Assembly: GCA_043228905.1 (NCBI GenBank) | Contig: JBHGNT010000014.1 | Coordinates: 6,696,001 to 6,760,000 of the forward strand | Length of the DNA stretch: 64,000 bases | Direction: 5' to 3' | Origin: Azolla caroliniana | Taxonomy: Eukaryota; Polypodiophyta | Shown here: positions 30,580-42,204 of the stretch, one piece after another | How positions within the stretch are numbered: position 1 is the first letter of the stretch | Layout of the letters: each line of letters opens with the position of its first letter | Translations under genes and position numbers: made by a program | Notes under the pieces: generated by a model | The model's database searches: none | What the model saw: the letters and a program-made list of their open reading frames with translations, nothing else | What the model was told of the DNA's origin: nothing

Positions 30580-31315
30580 TGTCACTTCTAAAGAACATGG
30601 CTTCAACATTTGGAATATGAATTGAAATCTGAAAGTTCGACGACAAAAACTTTTCCCTGTGGAAGGACATGATGCAAGATGTGTTGATCATCAAAAGACA
30701 GGTTGAAGCCATTCGACATAGCGAGAAACCTACTTCAATGTAAGCCAAAGAGTGGAGATCAATAGACAAAATCGAACGCTCCACCATTTGAATGCACCTG
30801 GCTAAAAACGTCTATTTCAATATGGCAAAGGAGACAACAATATTCTCTTAGTGGGAGAAGTTACAGGTTGTGTATCAGAAGAAGTCCGCATCTTCAAAAC
30901 TGATATTCATCCGACAACTATTCAACATGAAGATGAGAGAAACCGATCCAGCAACCTCCCACATCAACACCTTCAGTCGGGTGTTGTCTGAACTCGCCTC
31001 CCAAGGGATCAACTTCGAAGAAGAAGTGAAAGCTCTTGCCCTCCTATCAAGCTTGCCGACGAGTTGGGAGGTATTTTGCACGACTTTCACCAATAGTTGC
31101 CTAGGCTGAACCTGGACGAAACTATCGGCCAAATCCTCATGGAGGATATTCGGCAAAAATCAATGGGACTCACCATCGACAAGTCGGCAAAAGCCCATCA
31201 CTCGACCGAACCAGTCGATCGAGAGAACAAGCCAAACGATCTGGTCGAAACACCAATCAATCAAGAAAGAGGGGAGACCGATAACGATCAAAGTCAAGAA
31301 ATAGACGAGTAGGTG
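30580..31315 (+). pseudogene. Copia-2 gag
   Basis: Broken copia gag starting near 30581 (MSLLKNMASTFG): FDDKNFSLWKDMMQDVLI, then stops near 30628, 30738, 30790 and 30850, then open 30870-31109 (RQLFNMKMRETDPATSH, INTFSRVLSELASQGINFE, LLSSLPTSWEVF), a frameshift, and 31113-31312 (DETIGQILMEDIRQKSMGL). It has no clear zinc knuckle left; FCTHCRKVGHN-like bases at about 31319-31350 are its trace. Not functional. Confidence 0.8.
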
Positions 31316-31429
31316 ATTTCTGCACTCATTGTAGAAAAGTTGGTCACAACGTTTCCAACTTTTGGTCGATCAAGAGGAAAGAGAGTGGTCAGCGATCCGA
31401 GCGGAACCAAGGACAATCCGACTCGAACC

Positions 31430-32916
31430 ACTCTATAGTCAACAACCAAATCAATGTTACCAACTCTCGATCGGGACAAATTCTCTCTCTAGAGAACTTG
31501 GTGATCGAAGAAGTCCTATACAGTGCACAAGACGCACAAACGTGGCTACTAGGCACATTCCACGTGACCCCAAACTATTCGGTTGACACCAACAACACAG
31601 TCCGACTAGGCAATGGGTAGGAGTGTAGAATTACAGGATTTGGCAAAGTACCAATCCGATTGTGAAGGAAATATAATCACCCTGCACCAAGTTTGGCATG
31701 TACCCCCACTAAAAAGGAGTCTGTTCTCCATCGGCATGTTAGCCGAAGACGGGTATAGAACGACTCTGAGTGAGTCGAGAGGGATGATCAGTCGAGGAAA
31801 TCTAAAGATCGGAAACGGACACAAGTACAATAACTTGTATCCAATAATGGCGATCAATCTAGAAGGGGATGTGAATGTAGCCGAATCGATCGACCTGAAC
31901 CTATGGCATGGCCGACTCGGTCATATCTCACAAGGCAGACTTGATTGGCTAACGGCGGTCGGCTACATTCCTAAACTCCTAACGAAGACAGACTTCTGCG
32001 AGCATTGTCACTACGGGAAACAGACCGGACGCCTCCACTCTCTCCATTACGAGATGGTACGACAGCCCCTAGAGCTCGTGCACACAGACATATGTGGGCC
32101 GATGCCTAAGCAATCACTAGCAGGCTCTCGATACTTCATCACATTTGTAGATGACTGTACACGGAAGGTCTAGGCCTACTCAATCAGGTCAAAAGACAAA
32201 GCGCTCGAGGTCTTCACTCGATGGACAAATGGAGTGGAAAACCGATCAAGATACAGAGTGGAGACACTTCGATTCGACAATGGAGGGGAATACACCTCCT
32301 GAGCCTTCAAACAATATCTATCCGACAAAGGGATTCGGCACCAAAAGACTGTTCCATACACACCCATGCAAAATGGAGTAGTTGAACAGATCAACCGAAC
32401 GATCCAGGAAAGGGTGATAGCAATGCTTGAGCAAACCCAACTAAAGTTGGACTTCTGGGCCGAAGCATTGCAGATGGCAATATATCTTATCAATCTATTA
32501 TCATCGAAAGCAATAAGGCTCGAAGTGCCACATGCACTATGGTTAGGCAAACAGCCGACCTACGATACGCTCTGTATATTCAGATGTGAAGCCTATGCAT
32601 TTATCCCCAGGGACGAAAGGACCACGTTGGCAACACATGCAACAAAATGCATATTTCTCGGTTATGGAACCGATGGGGAATTCGGCTACCGACTATGAAA
32701 CTCAAAGAACTGGAAATTGATTCAGAGTAGTGACATAGTCTTCAATGAAGACTTGATTCTCTCTGAGCAAAACCATCAGAAAATAGTTGGCAAAAAGGTC
32801 TCTTTCGAAGTCGACAGACACATCGTAGAAAGACCAACACACCAAGCCAAATCGGAGATTCAACAAACAATCGAAATCGATCGAGTCGACACCACACCTG
32901 CCGACTGCGAATGAGT
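31430..32916 (+). pseudogene. Copia-2 protease trace and integrase
   Basis: After a weak protease trace, 31613-32173 reads QVWHVPPLKRSLFSIGML, the integrase zinc region LWHGRLGHISQGRLDW ... CEHCHYGK, and core D in VHTDICGPM, stop at 32171; then FDNGGEYTS (D) and MQNGVVEQINRTIQ (E) and CIFLGYGTDGEFGYRL to 32695, then a linker to 32914. D-D-E residues are all identifiable, but at least four stops or shifts break the frame (32171, 32300, 32696, 32912). Confidence 0.85.
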
Positions 32917-33136
32917 AAGAGTTCCACTAGTCGAAATTGATTCGACTACGATTGACAAGAGCCAACAATGACAAACTCAAAATGACCAAGGGAAAGGAAA
33001 CCTTATCAAGAGTCGACACCACACCTACCGACTGCGAATGAGTAAGAGTTCCACTAGTCGAAATTGATTCAACTACGATTGACAAGAGCCAACAATGACA
33101 AAGTCAAAATGACCAAGGGAAAGGAAACCTTATCAA
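32883..33136 (+). repeat. 127-bp tandem duplication in copia-2
   Basis: Two copies, 32883-33009 and 33010-33136, beginning GAGTCGACACCACACC and ending AAACCTTATCAA, with three or so differences. 127 is not a multiple of three, so it also shifts the frame in the integrase-RT linker. Confidence 0.85.
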
Positions 33137-33159
33137 TCAATCTCTAAACCCTGTCAATC

Positions 33160-33351
33160 AATCTCGACTATGTAAATTACACGGACGTTGGCGAATTGAG
33201 CTCCTACGAAGAAGACATAGTTGCGCCAGATGCCGACACATGGCTACAAGCCATGAGATCCAAGATGGACTCGATCAAAGAGAACAACACATGGGAGCTG
33301 GTCGAACTACCAGCTGGAAGGAAGCCATTGCCCTACAAATGGGTCTTGAGG
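33160..33351 (+). pseudogene. Copia-2 RT start, truncated
   Basis: SSYEEDIVAPDADTWLQAM, MDSIKENNTWELVELPAG and KPLPYKWVLR are the first about 50 residues of a Ty1/copia reverse transcriptase. Similarity ends abruptly at about 33351; the rest of RT, RNase H and the 3' LTR are absent. Confidence 0.85.
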
Positions 33352-34697
33352 ATAATTTATTACCATGGTTCAAACCATCATAGTATAGAGAAAGCCTATT
33401 TTCCCAAAAACATTGCTTTGTCGCTTTGGAATCCTTTAAGGGCCCTAGATGACATGTTGTATTGATCTCCATTACAGAAGTTCTAGGTAATGGTAACACT
33501 ACCAACGACGCATGTGTTTGGTTTGATCTCGGATGAGACCATTGTTGGTACATCAGACTGTTGGCCGCCTTGGTCGGCCAAGTGGGAAGAAAGCGAAGAA
33601 AAAGAAAGACGCAGTGATCGTTATAGACCGTAGGGTAATCATGAGGAAATAGTGGCAGTCGTAGGAAAGAATAGAGCGTTACGAATGCATGTAACCGTTC
33701 ACGCGCCAAGCGTAACCAACCATGACCTGGGATATAAAGGGCATGGAAAACTTGTAAAGGACTAGCATACAATTATTATATACAGCTCTGAATATAGTTG
33801 CTATTTTGCCCGACTCCCAGTGTCCGCCGCGTCACGTGCTATGAGTAATTAATCTATGTTGAGTTTTTTATGTATAAGCATTGTATAGAATAACGTAACA
33901 AGTCAATTGTAGTCGTCTCCCCAATCTCAACAGTCCCCATGCTTACACCCGCACTATGCACCACACCCATAGTCATCTGTAAGATGGTCAGGACGTATTG
34001 TCCATTCTCTGAACCATAATATTCTTGAACCGAACCCCGAAGGACAGGCACCATGTTTATCAAATTCGGTAACACTTTTGGTAGGCCCGGTTATCGATGA
34101 CATTTACACAGCCGAACATCAGGGGATGGATGTCGTCTAGCCACAAAGGCAACAAAGAAACAACCCACCGAGCTAAACCACAGACTCAGGCTGAATCCCG
34201 AAAAGAGGCAGAATGTGTGACGGAAAGATCGTGCCTCGACAACTACTTCCCAGACCTCTCCGAAAGCACATTCGAGTCAGCACTCAATGAGGAAAGCGGA
34301 ACTAGACAGGAGGACCTTTGCAAACGATGTTGGGAATGTAGAATTTTACGGGCCAGGTGGCAAACACAGTCATCGAAAGGGCCCTATTGATGGAGTTGGA
34401 AGACAAAGAAGAAGGTATGCCCATGACATCCTTACGACATGCATTACCAGAACTCTAAGAGTATCGCTTATGTCAGGCCATTCAATACACAATATGTCTT
34501 AACCCAACTCACTCAGTGATAGATTGCAACATGTGTGCCCACTGCCCTATTTGTCACTCGCGGGCACATACCGTTGACCAATTTGAATATAATATGTTGA
34601 ATCAATCCACGGCGCCGGTTCAACGTATCGAGCCCCACCGGAACAACCGACAATAAGATCACTTTCGACAAGTCAAACGTGATAGCAACACGGAGCG
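33352..34697 (+). other. Unassigned stretch with possible LTR and broken coding
   Basis: About 1.35 kb not assigned to a family. A TATA box (GATATAAAGGGC, about 33731) lies downstream of TGTTGGTACATC (33540), so part may be an LTR. 34075-33854 on the minus strand is an open frame of 73 codons (VPVLRGSVQEYYGSENGQYV) that looks protein-like but that I do not recognise. See also 34388-34650. Confidence 0.35.
34388..34651 (+). pseudogene. Unrecognised Cys/His-rich broken frame
   Basis: Read from the ATG at 34388, with one TAA at about 34454, the frame gives MELEDKEEGMPMTSLRHALP, then LCQAIQYTICLNPTHSV, DCNMCAHCPICHSRAHTV and EYNMLNQSTAPV, ending at TAA about 34649. The cluster C-x2-C-x2-C-x2-C-H-x4-H is dense, suggesting a metal-binding knuckle. 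The upstream 34097-34390 frame (LDNYFPDLSESTFESALNEE) may belong to the same protein after a shift. I cannot name it; a gag or nucleocapsid fragment of an unlisted retroelement is possible. Confidence 0.4.
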
Positions 34698-35228
34698 TGT
34701 TGGGAAACAAGTCCCTTCGGATGGGATCTGGATGAGAACCGGACGAGACGAAGGAAGCAACCGGATCGGATGGATCCGGAAGGAGTCCAGCTGGATCCGG
34801 TATGAACTAGCAGATAGGAACATATTAGTAAATATGTTCAGACGTGACAATTGAGGTCATATTTGTAAATATTCCCAATGTTATATAAGTATAAATATAA
34901 CTTAGGACAAATAGTTTTTTGGGTTGTTATCATTATCGTTCTACAGAGTGTGAGAGATAGAGAGACATAGAAAGTCTATTTCTGTTGTAACCTCCTATTC
35001 GTGAAGATATAGAGCTCGAGGTCATTGCCTCTGAATCTCATTCTAGTATAACCAATCTCTATAGTGATTATGTTTAGACTCGGCGAACTCCCGTGGTTTT
35101 CCCTTATTAAGGTTTCCACGTTAATATCTTGTCTTGACCCATTCTGTGTCTAAGTGTGTTGATCTTATTTCTGTTCTGATTCTTCCATTCTATTAAGATT
35201 GGATTGTGGCCGAGCACTGTTTTCTACA
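34698..35228 (+). repeat. Copia-3 5' LTR
   Basis: TGTTGGGAAACAAGTCCC...TTTTCTACA. CCGGATG-rich block, AACATATTAGTAAATATGTTC palindrome region (about 34818-34838, given by position), leader with GTGGCCGAGCACTG. Followed by a mutated initiator-Met primer-binding site. Confidence 0.85.
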
Positions 35229-35231
35229 AAT

Positions 35232-35243
35232 TGGTATTAGAGC
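35232..35243 (+). other. Copia-3 primer-binding site, mutated
   Basis: TGGTATTAGAGC, one base from the standard TGGTATCAGAGC. Confidence 0.85.
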
Positions 35244-35273
35244 GAAGTTCTAGACTTCAAACAAAGAAAGAAG

Positions 35274-36661
35274 ATGGAAGAGTCATTTGGTAGCATGTTC
35301 AACCTCACCGACTCCAACTACCCAATGTGGAAGCCGATGATGAGGGATATGTTAGTGATAAAATATCTCTGGCTACCGGTACGGTGTGGGTACAAAAGAC
35401 CGGACAAGATCAATGCCACAACCTGGGAAGTAATGCACATGAAGACGAAGACATACATTCGGTGCTTCATCGACATGAGCCTGTACAATAACTTTAATGA
35501 AGAAAACAATGCAAATGACCTCTGGGAGAAGATCGGCACGATGCTGGAGAACAAGAATGTCGTAAATCGGGTGTCGGTATTCTAGAAGATAGTGAGGCTC
35601 TGGTATCAAGACGGTGTGAACATGGCAGAGCATATGAACACCTTCCTGGGGCTGATAAACCAGACTACCTCGCTCGAAGTACATCTAGCCAGTGAGGTAC
35701 TAGCATTGTTATTGCTCAGGTCCCTTCCTGATAGCTGGGAGACATTGGTTGTCACTGTGGGCAATGCCAAAACATGTTAGTGGTAAAAGATCTTTGGCTA
35801 CCAATACATTTTGGGGAGACCAGACAAAATCGATGCCACGACCTAGGAAGTAGTGCACATGAATACAACGGCATACATTTAGTGCTTCATCGACATGAAC
35901 CTGTACAATCACTTTAATGAAGAGAATGCAGTCAATGACCTCTGGGAGAAGATCGACACGATGTTGGAGAACAAGAACGCCGTAAATCGGGTCTCGGTAT
36001 TCTGGAAGATAATGAGGCTCCGGTAGCAAGATGGTGCGAACATGGCAAAGCATATGAACACCTTCTAGGGGCTGATAAACTAGACTACCTCGCTCGAAGT
36101 ACATCTAGCCAATGAGATACTAGCATTGTTATTGCTCGGGTCCCTTCCTGATAGCTGGGAGACATTGGTTTTCACTCTGGGCAATATTGGGCATGTTAGT
36201 GGTAAAAGATCTCTGTCTACTAGTACATTTTGGGGACAAAAGACCAGACAAGATTGATGCCACTACCTAGGAAGTAAACAAAATGAAGACAATGGCATAC
36301 ATTCAATGCTTCATCGACATGAACCTGTACAATAACTTTCATGAAGAGAATAAGGTCAATGATCGGCATGATGCTGGAGAACAAGAACGCCGTAAATCGG
36401 GTCTCGGTATTCTGGAAGATAATGAGGCTCCGTTATCAAGATGGTGTGAACATGGCAGAGCATATGAACACCTTCCAGGGGCTGATAAGCCAAACTACCT
36501 CACTTGAAGTACATTTAGCCAATGAGGTACTAGCATTGTTATTGCTCGGGTCCCTTCCGGATAGCTTGGGGACATTGGTTGTCACTCTAGGCAATGCCGG
36601 ACCGGAAGGAAAGAACTTATCTCTGGCGAGAGTAAAGTCAACTCTGCTAAACAAAGAAGCT
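35274..36661 (+). pseudogene. Copia-3 gag with a triplicated segment
   Basis: Gag starts at ATG 35274 (MEESFGSMFNLTDSNYPMW). A segment of about 420 bp then occurs three times in tandem: 35349-35773, 35774-36192 and 36193-36597. Each copy encodes PDKI(N/D)ATT, TYIRCFIDMSLYNNF-like, LWEKIGTMLENKN, KIVRLWYQDGVNMAEHMNTF and LPDSWETLVVTVGNA-like sequence. Copies two and three carry further stops and copy three lacks about 15 bp. Translation would end at the TAG after RVSVF in copy one (35583). Gag is cut at 36661 by the copia-1 (-) LTR. Confidence 0.88.
35349..36597 (+). repeat. Three tandem copies of about 420 bp within gag
   Basis: Unit starts ATGTTAGTG(A/G)TAAAA and ends CTGTGGGCAATG or similar. 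Spacing between starts is 425 and 419 bp. Copies differ at many scattered positions, so the triplication is not recent or the copies changed fast. Confidence 0.9.
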
Positions 36662-37093
36662 TGTAAAAGAATACGTTGTGTGGGAAGCGTGTGCGTAAAC
36701 ACAAAGTACACAATTCAGAAATAACACAGTTCGGTAAACTCAGAAAACGCGGAGATGGAGATGGAGAGGGAGGGACAGAGAGTGAGAGAGCAGACAACGT
36801 AGAACTCATATTCAAAATAATGACTCTCTGTTCTGTACATACTTCGTGCTTGGTGAGCACCTTATATACAAGCCTTGAAAATTGGGCTAACAAAAGTACT
36901 AACAATACTTGATTGCTCATAAATGAGCCTTGACACTCACTCCCAAAATTATTCCTTATGAGGAATATCTCTCTAACGGCCTTTCGGTTTATGCACCGAT
37001 ACGGCTAGATTGTGCGTACTAACTTACGCGTCCAGTCTACGCACTGGGTTATGTGCCATATTATGCACCCAATGTTGAGCTTGTCACTCAACA
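36662..37093 (-). repeat. Copia-1 (-) 3' LTR
   Basis: 432 bp; minus strand TGTTGAGTGACAAGC...TTCTTTTACA. TATA-like TATATAAGG (minus, about 36869). Homologous to 19386-19790. Confidence 0.9.
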
Positions 37094-37529
37094 CTCCCCC
37101 TCAAGCTCAACTTGAGGTTCCTCCTGCTCCTCCCGATCTACACTCCGGTCCCTTCTGGCTTTACACCTCGCTCGCACTCCTCGACCTGTTCGATTCCGCA
37201 TGCTTCGACCCTTTCGGTTGGCTTGTCTGCTCGTTTGGCCCTTCTCAGCTCCCTTGTTGTCGTGGTGTCGGCGTGTCCTTCGCCACCCTTTTCTCTGCAT
37301 GCCCTTTAGTTGATTCGGCGTCTTGATCTTGGCCTTTACGCCCTTCTTGGTTGTATCTCCCCTGATTTGGCTATCCTCGACTCTTTCCTACCATTACGAC
37401 CCCTGCTCTTTTCTTCGGCTTCTTCAGACAACCCAAAATTGAATTCTTCATCCGATTCAGCGTCACGGTCATTCCCGCCATGATGAACACCTCCGCTCCT
37501 TTCATGCTCTTGTTCATGTTCTTCCTGTC

Positions 37530-39110
37530 TCCCCCTCAAGTTTGGTATGTCGAGGTGATGCAACCCAAGCGCACCCAAGAAATGCCGTAACTTGTCGAGA
37601 CCAAGAGGTTTTGTGAAGATGTTGGCAATCTGCCAATCAGTCAAAACATGCACCAGTTCGACTTCACCTGAAAGGACCTGCTCACGGACAAAATGGTAAT
37701 GCACCTCGATGTGCTTGGTTTGGCCGTGGAACACGGCGTTCTTCGCAAGGTGGATACTGCTAAGGTTGTCACAAAAGATCGTCGTCGGATCAGACACCTC
37801 CACATGCAGATCCCGTAATAGCCATTTTAACCAAATGACTTCGCACGTAGCGACAGTCCCCCCTCGATATTCGGCCTCCGTGCTCGACAGTGCTATTGTT
37901 GGCTACTTTTTGCTACTCCACGTGATCAATGCACTTCCTAATGAGAATGCATATCCAGATGTGGATCGACGATCATGGGCATTTCCGGCCCAATCAACAT
38001 CCGTGTAGCCGACTAACTGGTCAGCTACGCCTGCTCGATATAGCAACGCCATGTCTTTCGTGCCACTTACATATCGCAATATTCGTTGCGCGCATTGGAA
38101 GTGTTCGGCCGTAGGCTACGACATGAATTGACTGATCATGCCAACCGGGTAACTGAGGTCCGGCCGAGTAATAGTCAAATAGATGAGGCTTCCGACAATC
38201 TGTCGGAACCGTGTCGGGTCGCACGGCTTTCTCGAATCTTGGCGAAGCTTTACGTTACTATCCAGAGGGGTGGAGATGGGCTTACAGTTTTCCATCTCGA
38301 ACTTGAAGAGCATAGTTAGCGCGCAATGACATTGGCTGATCAATATGCCATTAGAGGTACGGATCACTTCGATCCCGAGGAAGTAATGAAGGTCTCCGAG
38401 ATCCTTCATTTCAAACAATGCCGCAAGCAGAGACTTCACGCAGCGGATTTCGTCAAGGTCAGCACCGGCGATGACTAAATCATCAACATACAAGAGCAGG
38501 CTGACCGATCCATATTGACCTCACCGAACAAATAGAGAAGAGTTTGATTTTGATGAAGCAAACCCCATCCTACGCAACTGTTGCGTAATCTTTGCATTCC
38601 AAGCTCATGGGGCTTGCTTCAGTCCGTATAAGGATTTCTTCAATCGGCAAACTGTCGAGGTGTTTTGTTCGGATAGAAATCCGGGGGGTTGTACCATGTA
38701 CACCTGCTCCTCAAGATCACCTTGCAGGAATGCGTTCTTTACATCCATTTGATGTAAGTGCCACCCCTTTGTTGCTGCTATAGCTAGCAGGACTCACACG
38801 GTAGTCATCTTCGCGACAGGCGCGAAGGTCTCGTCATAGTCCACGCCGTGCTTCTGTGCGTAGCCTTTCGCTACCAACCTGGCCTTGTATCGGTTGACTG
38901 AGCCTTCGGTGTTGTACTTGACCTTGTACACCCAGCTACATCCAATCGGCTTCACACACTGCGGTGCGTCAACTAGGTCTCATGTCTCGTTCTGCGTTAA
39001 GGCGCGCATCTCTTCCTCCATTGCGGCATGCCAATTTGCATCCTTCGCCGCTTCTCCGTAGCTCTCCGGCTCACGCACTTCCGCCACTCGCGTCATGGAG
39101 GTATAATGGT
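37530..39110 (-). pseudogene. Copia-1 (-) reverse transcriptase and RNase H
   Basis: Begins EPESYGEAAKDANW near 39070, [40 protein letters not shown], catalytic YVDD (LLLYVDDLVIAGADL, about 38490), MKDLGDLHYFLGIEVI, ITRPDLSYPVGMISQFMS, DVDWAGNAHDRRSTSGYAF, SSTEAEYRGG and QIANIFTKPLGLDKLRHF; ends HLDIPNLRGRQ. All catalytic residues are present, including the E of STEAEY lost in the plus copy. Stops at about 38980, 38805, 38590, 38540, 38116 and 37900 break it, so it is an inactive but younger copy. It would copy RNA to DNA in the particle. Confidence 0.88.
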
Positions 39111-39189
39111 GCGCCATGTACTAATTATACCTGTATCTCTTTACGGGGTTCTTGAGGCGGGTAGATCGGCGTAATTCATGATTACCCGA

Positions 39190-39612
39190 TTTCACGACCT
39201 ATTCGGCTACCGTCAACCTCTTCCATGGAAATTCCTTTTCAGTTTGCCCATAGTCAGATTCACTCCGATCTGACTCGGCGCTACCAAAGTCGTATTCCGA
39301 CATTTTCTTCTTGCCTTTTCCCTGGCGCGTAAGCCGTCTCCTCGGCTTCCTGCGCAGGGAATGCATGACCGAGTCTCCACTACTCGTTGTCTCATCATCT
39401 GGTTGGCCATCTCGGCCCAACCCTTCATTCAGCCCGCTTAGCCAAAATGAGATTGGACTCTCTCTCTCAGAGCTCCGATGTCCTCATCATGCGGAGGCAT
39501 TTCAGCCTCGTTGATCTCTTCTTCAGAAATCATAATGGAGTCTTCAGGTACTGAGGTGAAGGCAAGTACCACGAAGCGGACTCGTCGAACACGACGTTGT
39601 GACTTCCTTTGT
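39190..39612 (-). pseudogene. Copia-1 (-) integrase-RT linker
   Basis: Acidic and basic low-complexity linker (39420-39199: GRDGQPDDETTSSGDSVMHS ... KKKMSEYDFGSAESDR), matching 16130-16500 of the plus copy. A TAA/TAG near 39600 separates it from the integrase frame. No enzymatic domain. Confidence 0.75.
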
Positions 39613-40600
39613 TCAAGGGTCATAACACTTATACCCTTTCTGCTCATTTGAATAGCCGACCAAGATACATTTCTCAGGTTTAGCATCCAGTTTCCTCCTT
39701 TTTTCCTTCGGCATGTGCACATACGTGATGCTGCCGAAAATCCTCAAGTGTGCCAAGTTCGGCTTCTTCCCGAAATATAGCTCATGTGGCGACACTCCTC
39801 CAATAGTATAAGTCTGATTCTGCAAGTAGACAGTTGTCTTCACGGCTTCGGTCCAATAGAATTTCGACGTATGCTTCTCTTCAAGCATTGCCCTAGCTGC
39901 TTCTTCAATCGTCTGATTCTTCCGCTCGGCTACGCCATTCTGCTCCGGCGTATATCTACACAAGAATTCGCGTCGAATTCCCTCCTTATATAGATAACTT
40001 GTGAACTGGTCGGACAAGTACTCCTTCCTGCCATCGGACCGTCGGCATTTGATCTTACGCCCCGTTTCCCTTTCCGCAAGGCTCTTCACTTTTAGGAAAC
40101 ACGCGAACACTTCGCTCTTCTTCTCAATCATGCATACCCACGTGTGCCAAGTGAAGTCATCAATGAAGGTTACAAAGTAATGGCTTCCACTGAAGCTCAC
40201 GTTCTGTGCTGGACCCCATACATCCGAATGGATCAAATCTAGCGGACTTCGACTATGATTATGCTCATTGGGGAATGGAAGTCGGTGTTGTTTTCCCATC
40301 TGACAGGCATCGCAGACTTGGCCATTCCGGCCACGAAATTTCGGCAACCCGAAAACAATGTTCTTCGTATGCATATAAGGATACCGTGGGAAATTTACGT
40401 GGCCGAACCCCTTCTGCCACAGGTTGATATCCGATTTGACCTTTTGTCCTTTCACGTACAACGCGGTTCCGGCTTGATTAGTGTCGAGGATAAACATGCT
40501 CCCTTCTCGTCGCCCTTGCGCGATTACTTTGCCTTCCTCTTCAATGAAGCAGTCGAGATGTGTGAATCGAACCTACATTCCCTGGTCGACGATTTTACCG
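39613..40600 (-). CDS. Copia-1 (-) integrase
   Basis: Open frame of 294 codons from 40497, extended upstream in the same reading (NLVSVGKIVDQG). Zinc-binding region LWQKGFGHVNFPRY ... CDACQMGKQH (the usual first H pattern W-H-x-R is changed to WQKG), core D in LIHSDVWGPA, the second D region RRSDGRKEYLSDQF (family norm SDNGGEY), and E in EQNGVAERKNQTIEE; then YWTEAVKTTVYLQNQTYT and the C-terminal RRKLDAKPEKCILVGYSNEQ. It inserts copia DNA. Open throughout, but probably inactive because of neighbouring stops in pol. It is the longest intact copia frame here. Confidence 0.88.
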
Positions 40601-41041
40601 ACCGACACTAGGTTCTTTATTATTGTCGGGATGTGTAGCACGTTCATGAGTTTTCCTTTTGGCCTAACATGGATGAGGGGAACTTCGCCGACATGTTCAA
40701 TGTTATGCGGAGTGTCGTCTCCCATTTCGACCACTCCTTGTGATTCCGATTTCTCCATGTAGGAGAACCATTCCTCGTGACTCCTCATATGATTTGATGC
40801 TCCGGAATCAACATACCACACCTCACTTGATTTCGAGGTGTTCACAGCCATAGAATTGGCCTTATGCTTCATTACGAAGGTTGGGCCCGATTTCTTTCCT
40901 GCTCGTTCAAAGCCTTCTGCGTAGTGCGATCTCTGACGCCTCTCTGCGTCTCTTCGGCTCGATCCGGCTTTGTCTGAATCGGTTCGCTTTTCCCAGCACT
41001 CGCTCTCCTTGTGGCCTTTCTTGCCACAATACCAGCAATCC
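40573..41041 (-). pseudogene. Copia-1 (-) gag zinc knuckle and protease
   Basis: Zinc knuckle CWYCGKKGHKESECW at about 41036-40992, then a frameshift and MKHKANSMAVNTSKSSEVWY, protease active site YVDSGASNHMRSHEEW, and MNVLHIPTIIKNLVSVGKIV running into integrase. Compared with the plus copy the DSGA motif is intact. Gag is cut just upstream of the knuckle by the LTR at 41042. Confidence 0.85.
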
Positions 41042-41747
41042 TGTCAAGAACTACACGCTCCGATGAACAACACTCGGCCACAACCAGGCTTAGAATCAAC
41101 CACAGAAAATGGGAATGAATGCACGACACAATGGAGAGAAGAGTACACAGGATGTTTACGTGGAAAACCCAAACACGGGAAAAACCACAGCAGTCCACTA
41201 ACTGCGAACTATCACTATGTAACAATATACAATAGATGAACACAGGGGCAACGACCTCTTGTTCACTGTCTTCGCCATAGGCGGCGGTTACAACAGAGAT
41301 ACGAACTTTTCGTCTCTTTCTCTCTCTTTGTACACTGTTGCGCTCTAATCTTGCGCCAACAAAAAAGAGGAATGACCCACAATACTAAGTTTGCCCTAAG
41401 TCATATTTATACTAATATGACTTTTCGGCTATTTACAAATATAGCCCCGACGGACTCTCAGAAGCATATTTACGAATATGTCCCTTCATCCGGTGAGCAC
41501 TCCTCACCGAGCCTACATCATCCGGCGCTTGCCAGGCACACGTCATCCGATTCTCACTGGGTCTTCCGTTGTCGGGTACTCCACATCCGGTTCTCATCGG
41601 GTCTTCACCATCCGGCTCTTGCCGGGTACTCGCCATCCGGTTCTCACCGAGTCTTCCGTAGCTGGGTACTCGTCTTCCGATTTCGGCCGAGGCCGAGTTT
41701 GCTCATCAGTACTGTTCTTCTCACTTCCCATCCGGAGGGACCTGTCT
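41042..41747 (-). repeat. Copia-3 solo LTR in copia-1 (-) gag
   Basis: Plus strand TGTCAAGAACTACACG...GGAGGGACCTGTCT. Contains the CGGCCACAACC leader block, ATATTTACGAATATG palindrome and a run of degenerate repeats (CCGGNTCTNNCCGGGTACTC type) at 41490-41680. Gag continues at about 41750 after a small loss; no target duplication is visible. Confidence 0.8.
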
Positions 41748-41749
41748 TC

Positions 41750-42204
41750 TCTTCTCGTCTTCCAGCACCGCCATGACTCCCCCTGCTCGCGGAGGGAATT
41801 GCTTCTGGAATCTCGATTATGTCGTACATTTTGCTCTTTTCGATCACCTCCATTGCGCGCTGGTCTGCCTCATCCACCACGACCATGGGGCCTATCATCC
41901 TCTGTGTAAAGCATCTTTCCATCGTCGTACGCACTCGTCGATGCACCCGCGTGGTTTTCTTCTAGGAGCAACATTGACTGAAGTTCAAAAATTGAAGGCG
42001 TAATCTCCCTCGTGCAGACTACCGTTCGGAAAGGTCCGAACTTTGACGCCAAGCCACCAAGACAAACCTGCACCATTTCATCTTCCTCGATGTTCACGTA
42101 GAAGAAGGCGAGAGAGTCACATATTTCTTTGATCCTTGTGGTGTAATCAGCCACTGACATATCTCTCTGTCGTACATTGTTGAGCTCCTAACTGAGCTGC
42201 AGCT
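41750..42204 (-). pseudogene. Copia-1 (-) gag, N-terminal part
   Basis: Frame 42160-41870: MSVADYTTRIKEICDSLAFF, DEMVQVCLGGLASKFGPF, VCTREITPSIFELQSML, LLEENHAGASTSAYDDG, a UBN2-type copia gag; upstream LQLS(stop)ELNNVRQRD is at about 42165-42204, ending at a fused copia-3 LTR piece. Comparable to 7650-8100 of the plus copy but cleaner. Confidence 0.85.

Larger units (their letters stand above)
36662..42204 (-). mobile_element. Copia-1 (-), nearly complete coding region
   Basis: Minus-strand relative of the copia-1 at 7599-19790, better preserved: gag about 41790-42204 and 40985-41041 (split by a copia-3 LTR), protease 40573-40872, integrase 39613-40600, RT and RNase H 37530-39110, polypurine tract 37094-37103, 3' LTR 36662-37093. 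The 5' LTR and gag start are missing; at 42204 it is fused to a copia-3 LTR piece. It lies in the triplicated copia-3 gag on its left side. Confidence 0.88.

Noticed and set aside
37012-37326. Plus-strand frame of 104 codons in copia-1 (-) 3' region
   Set aside because: Covers LTR and 3' untranslated sequence of the minus-strand element; no motif.
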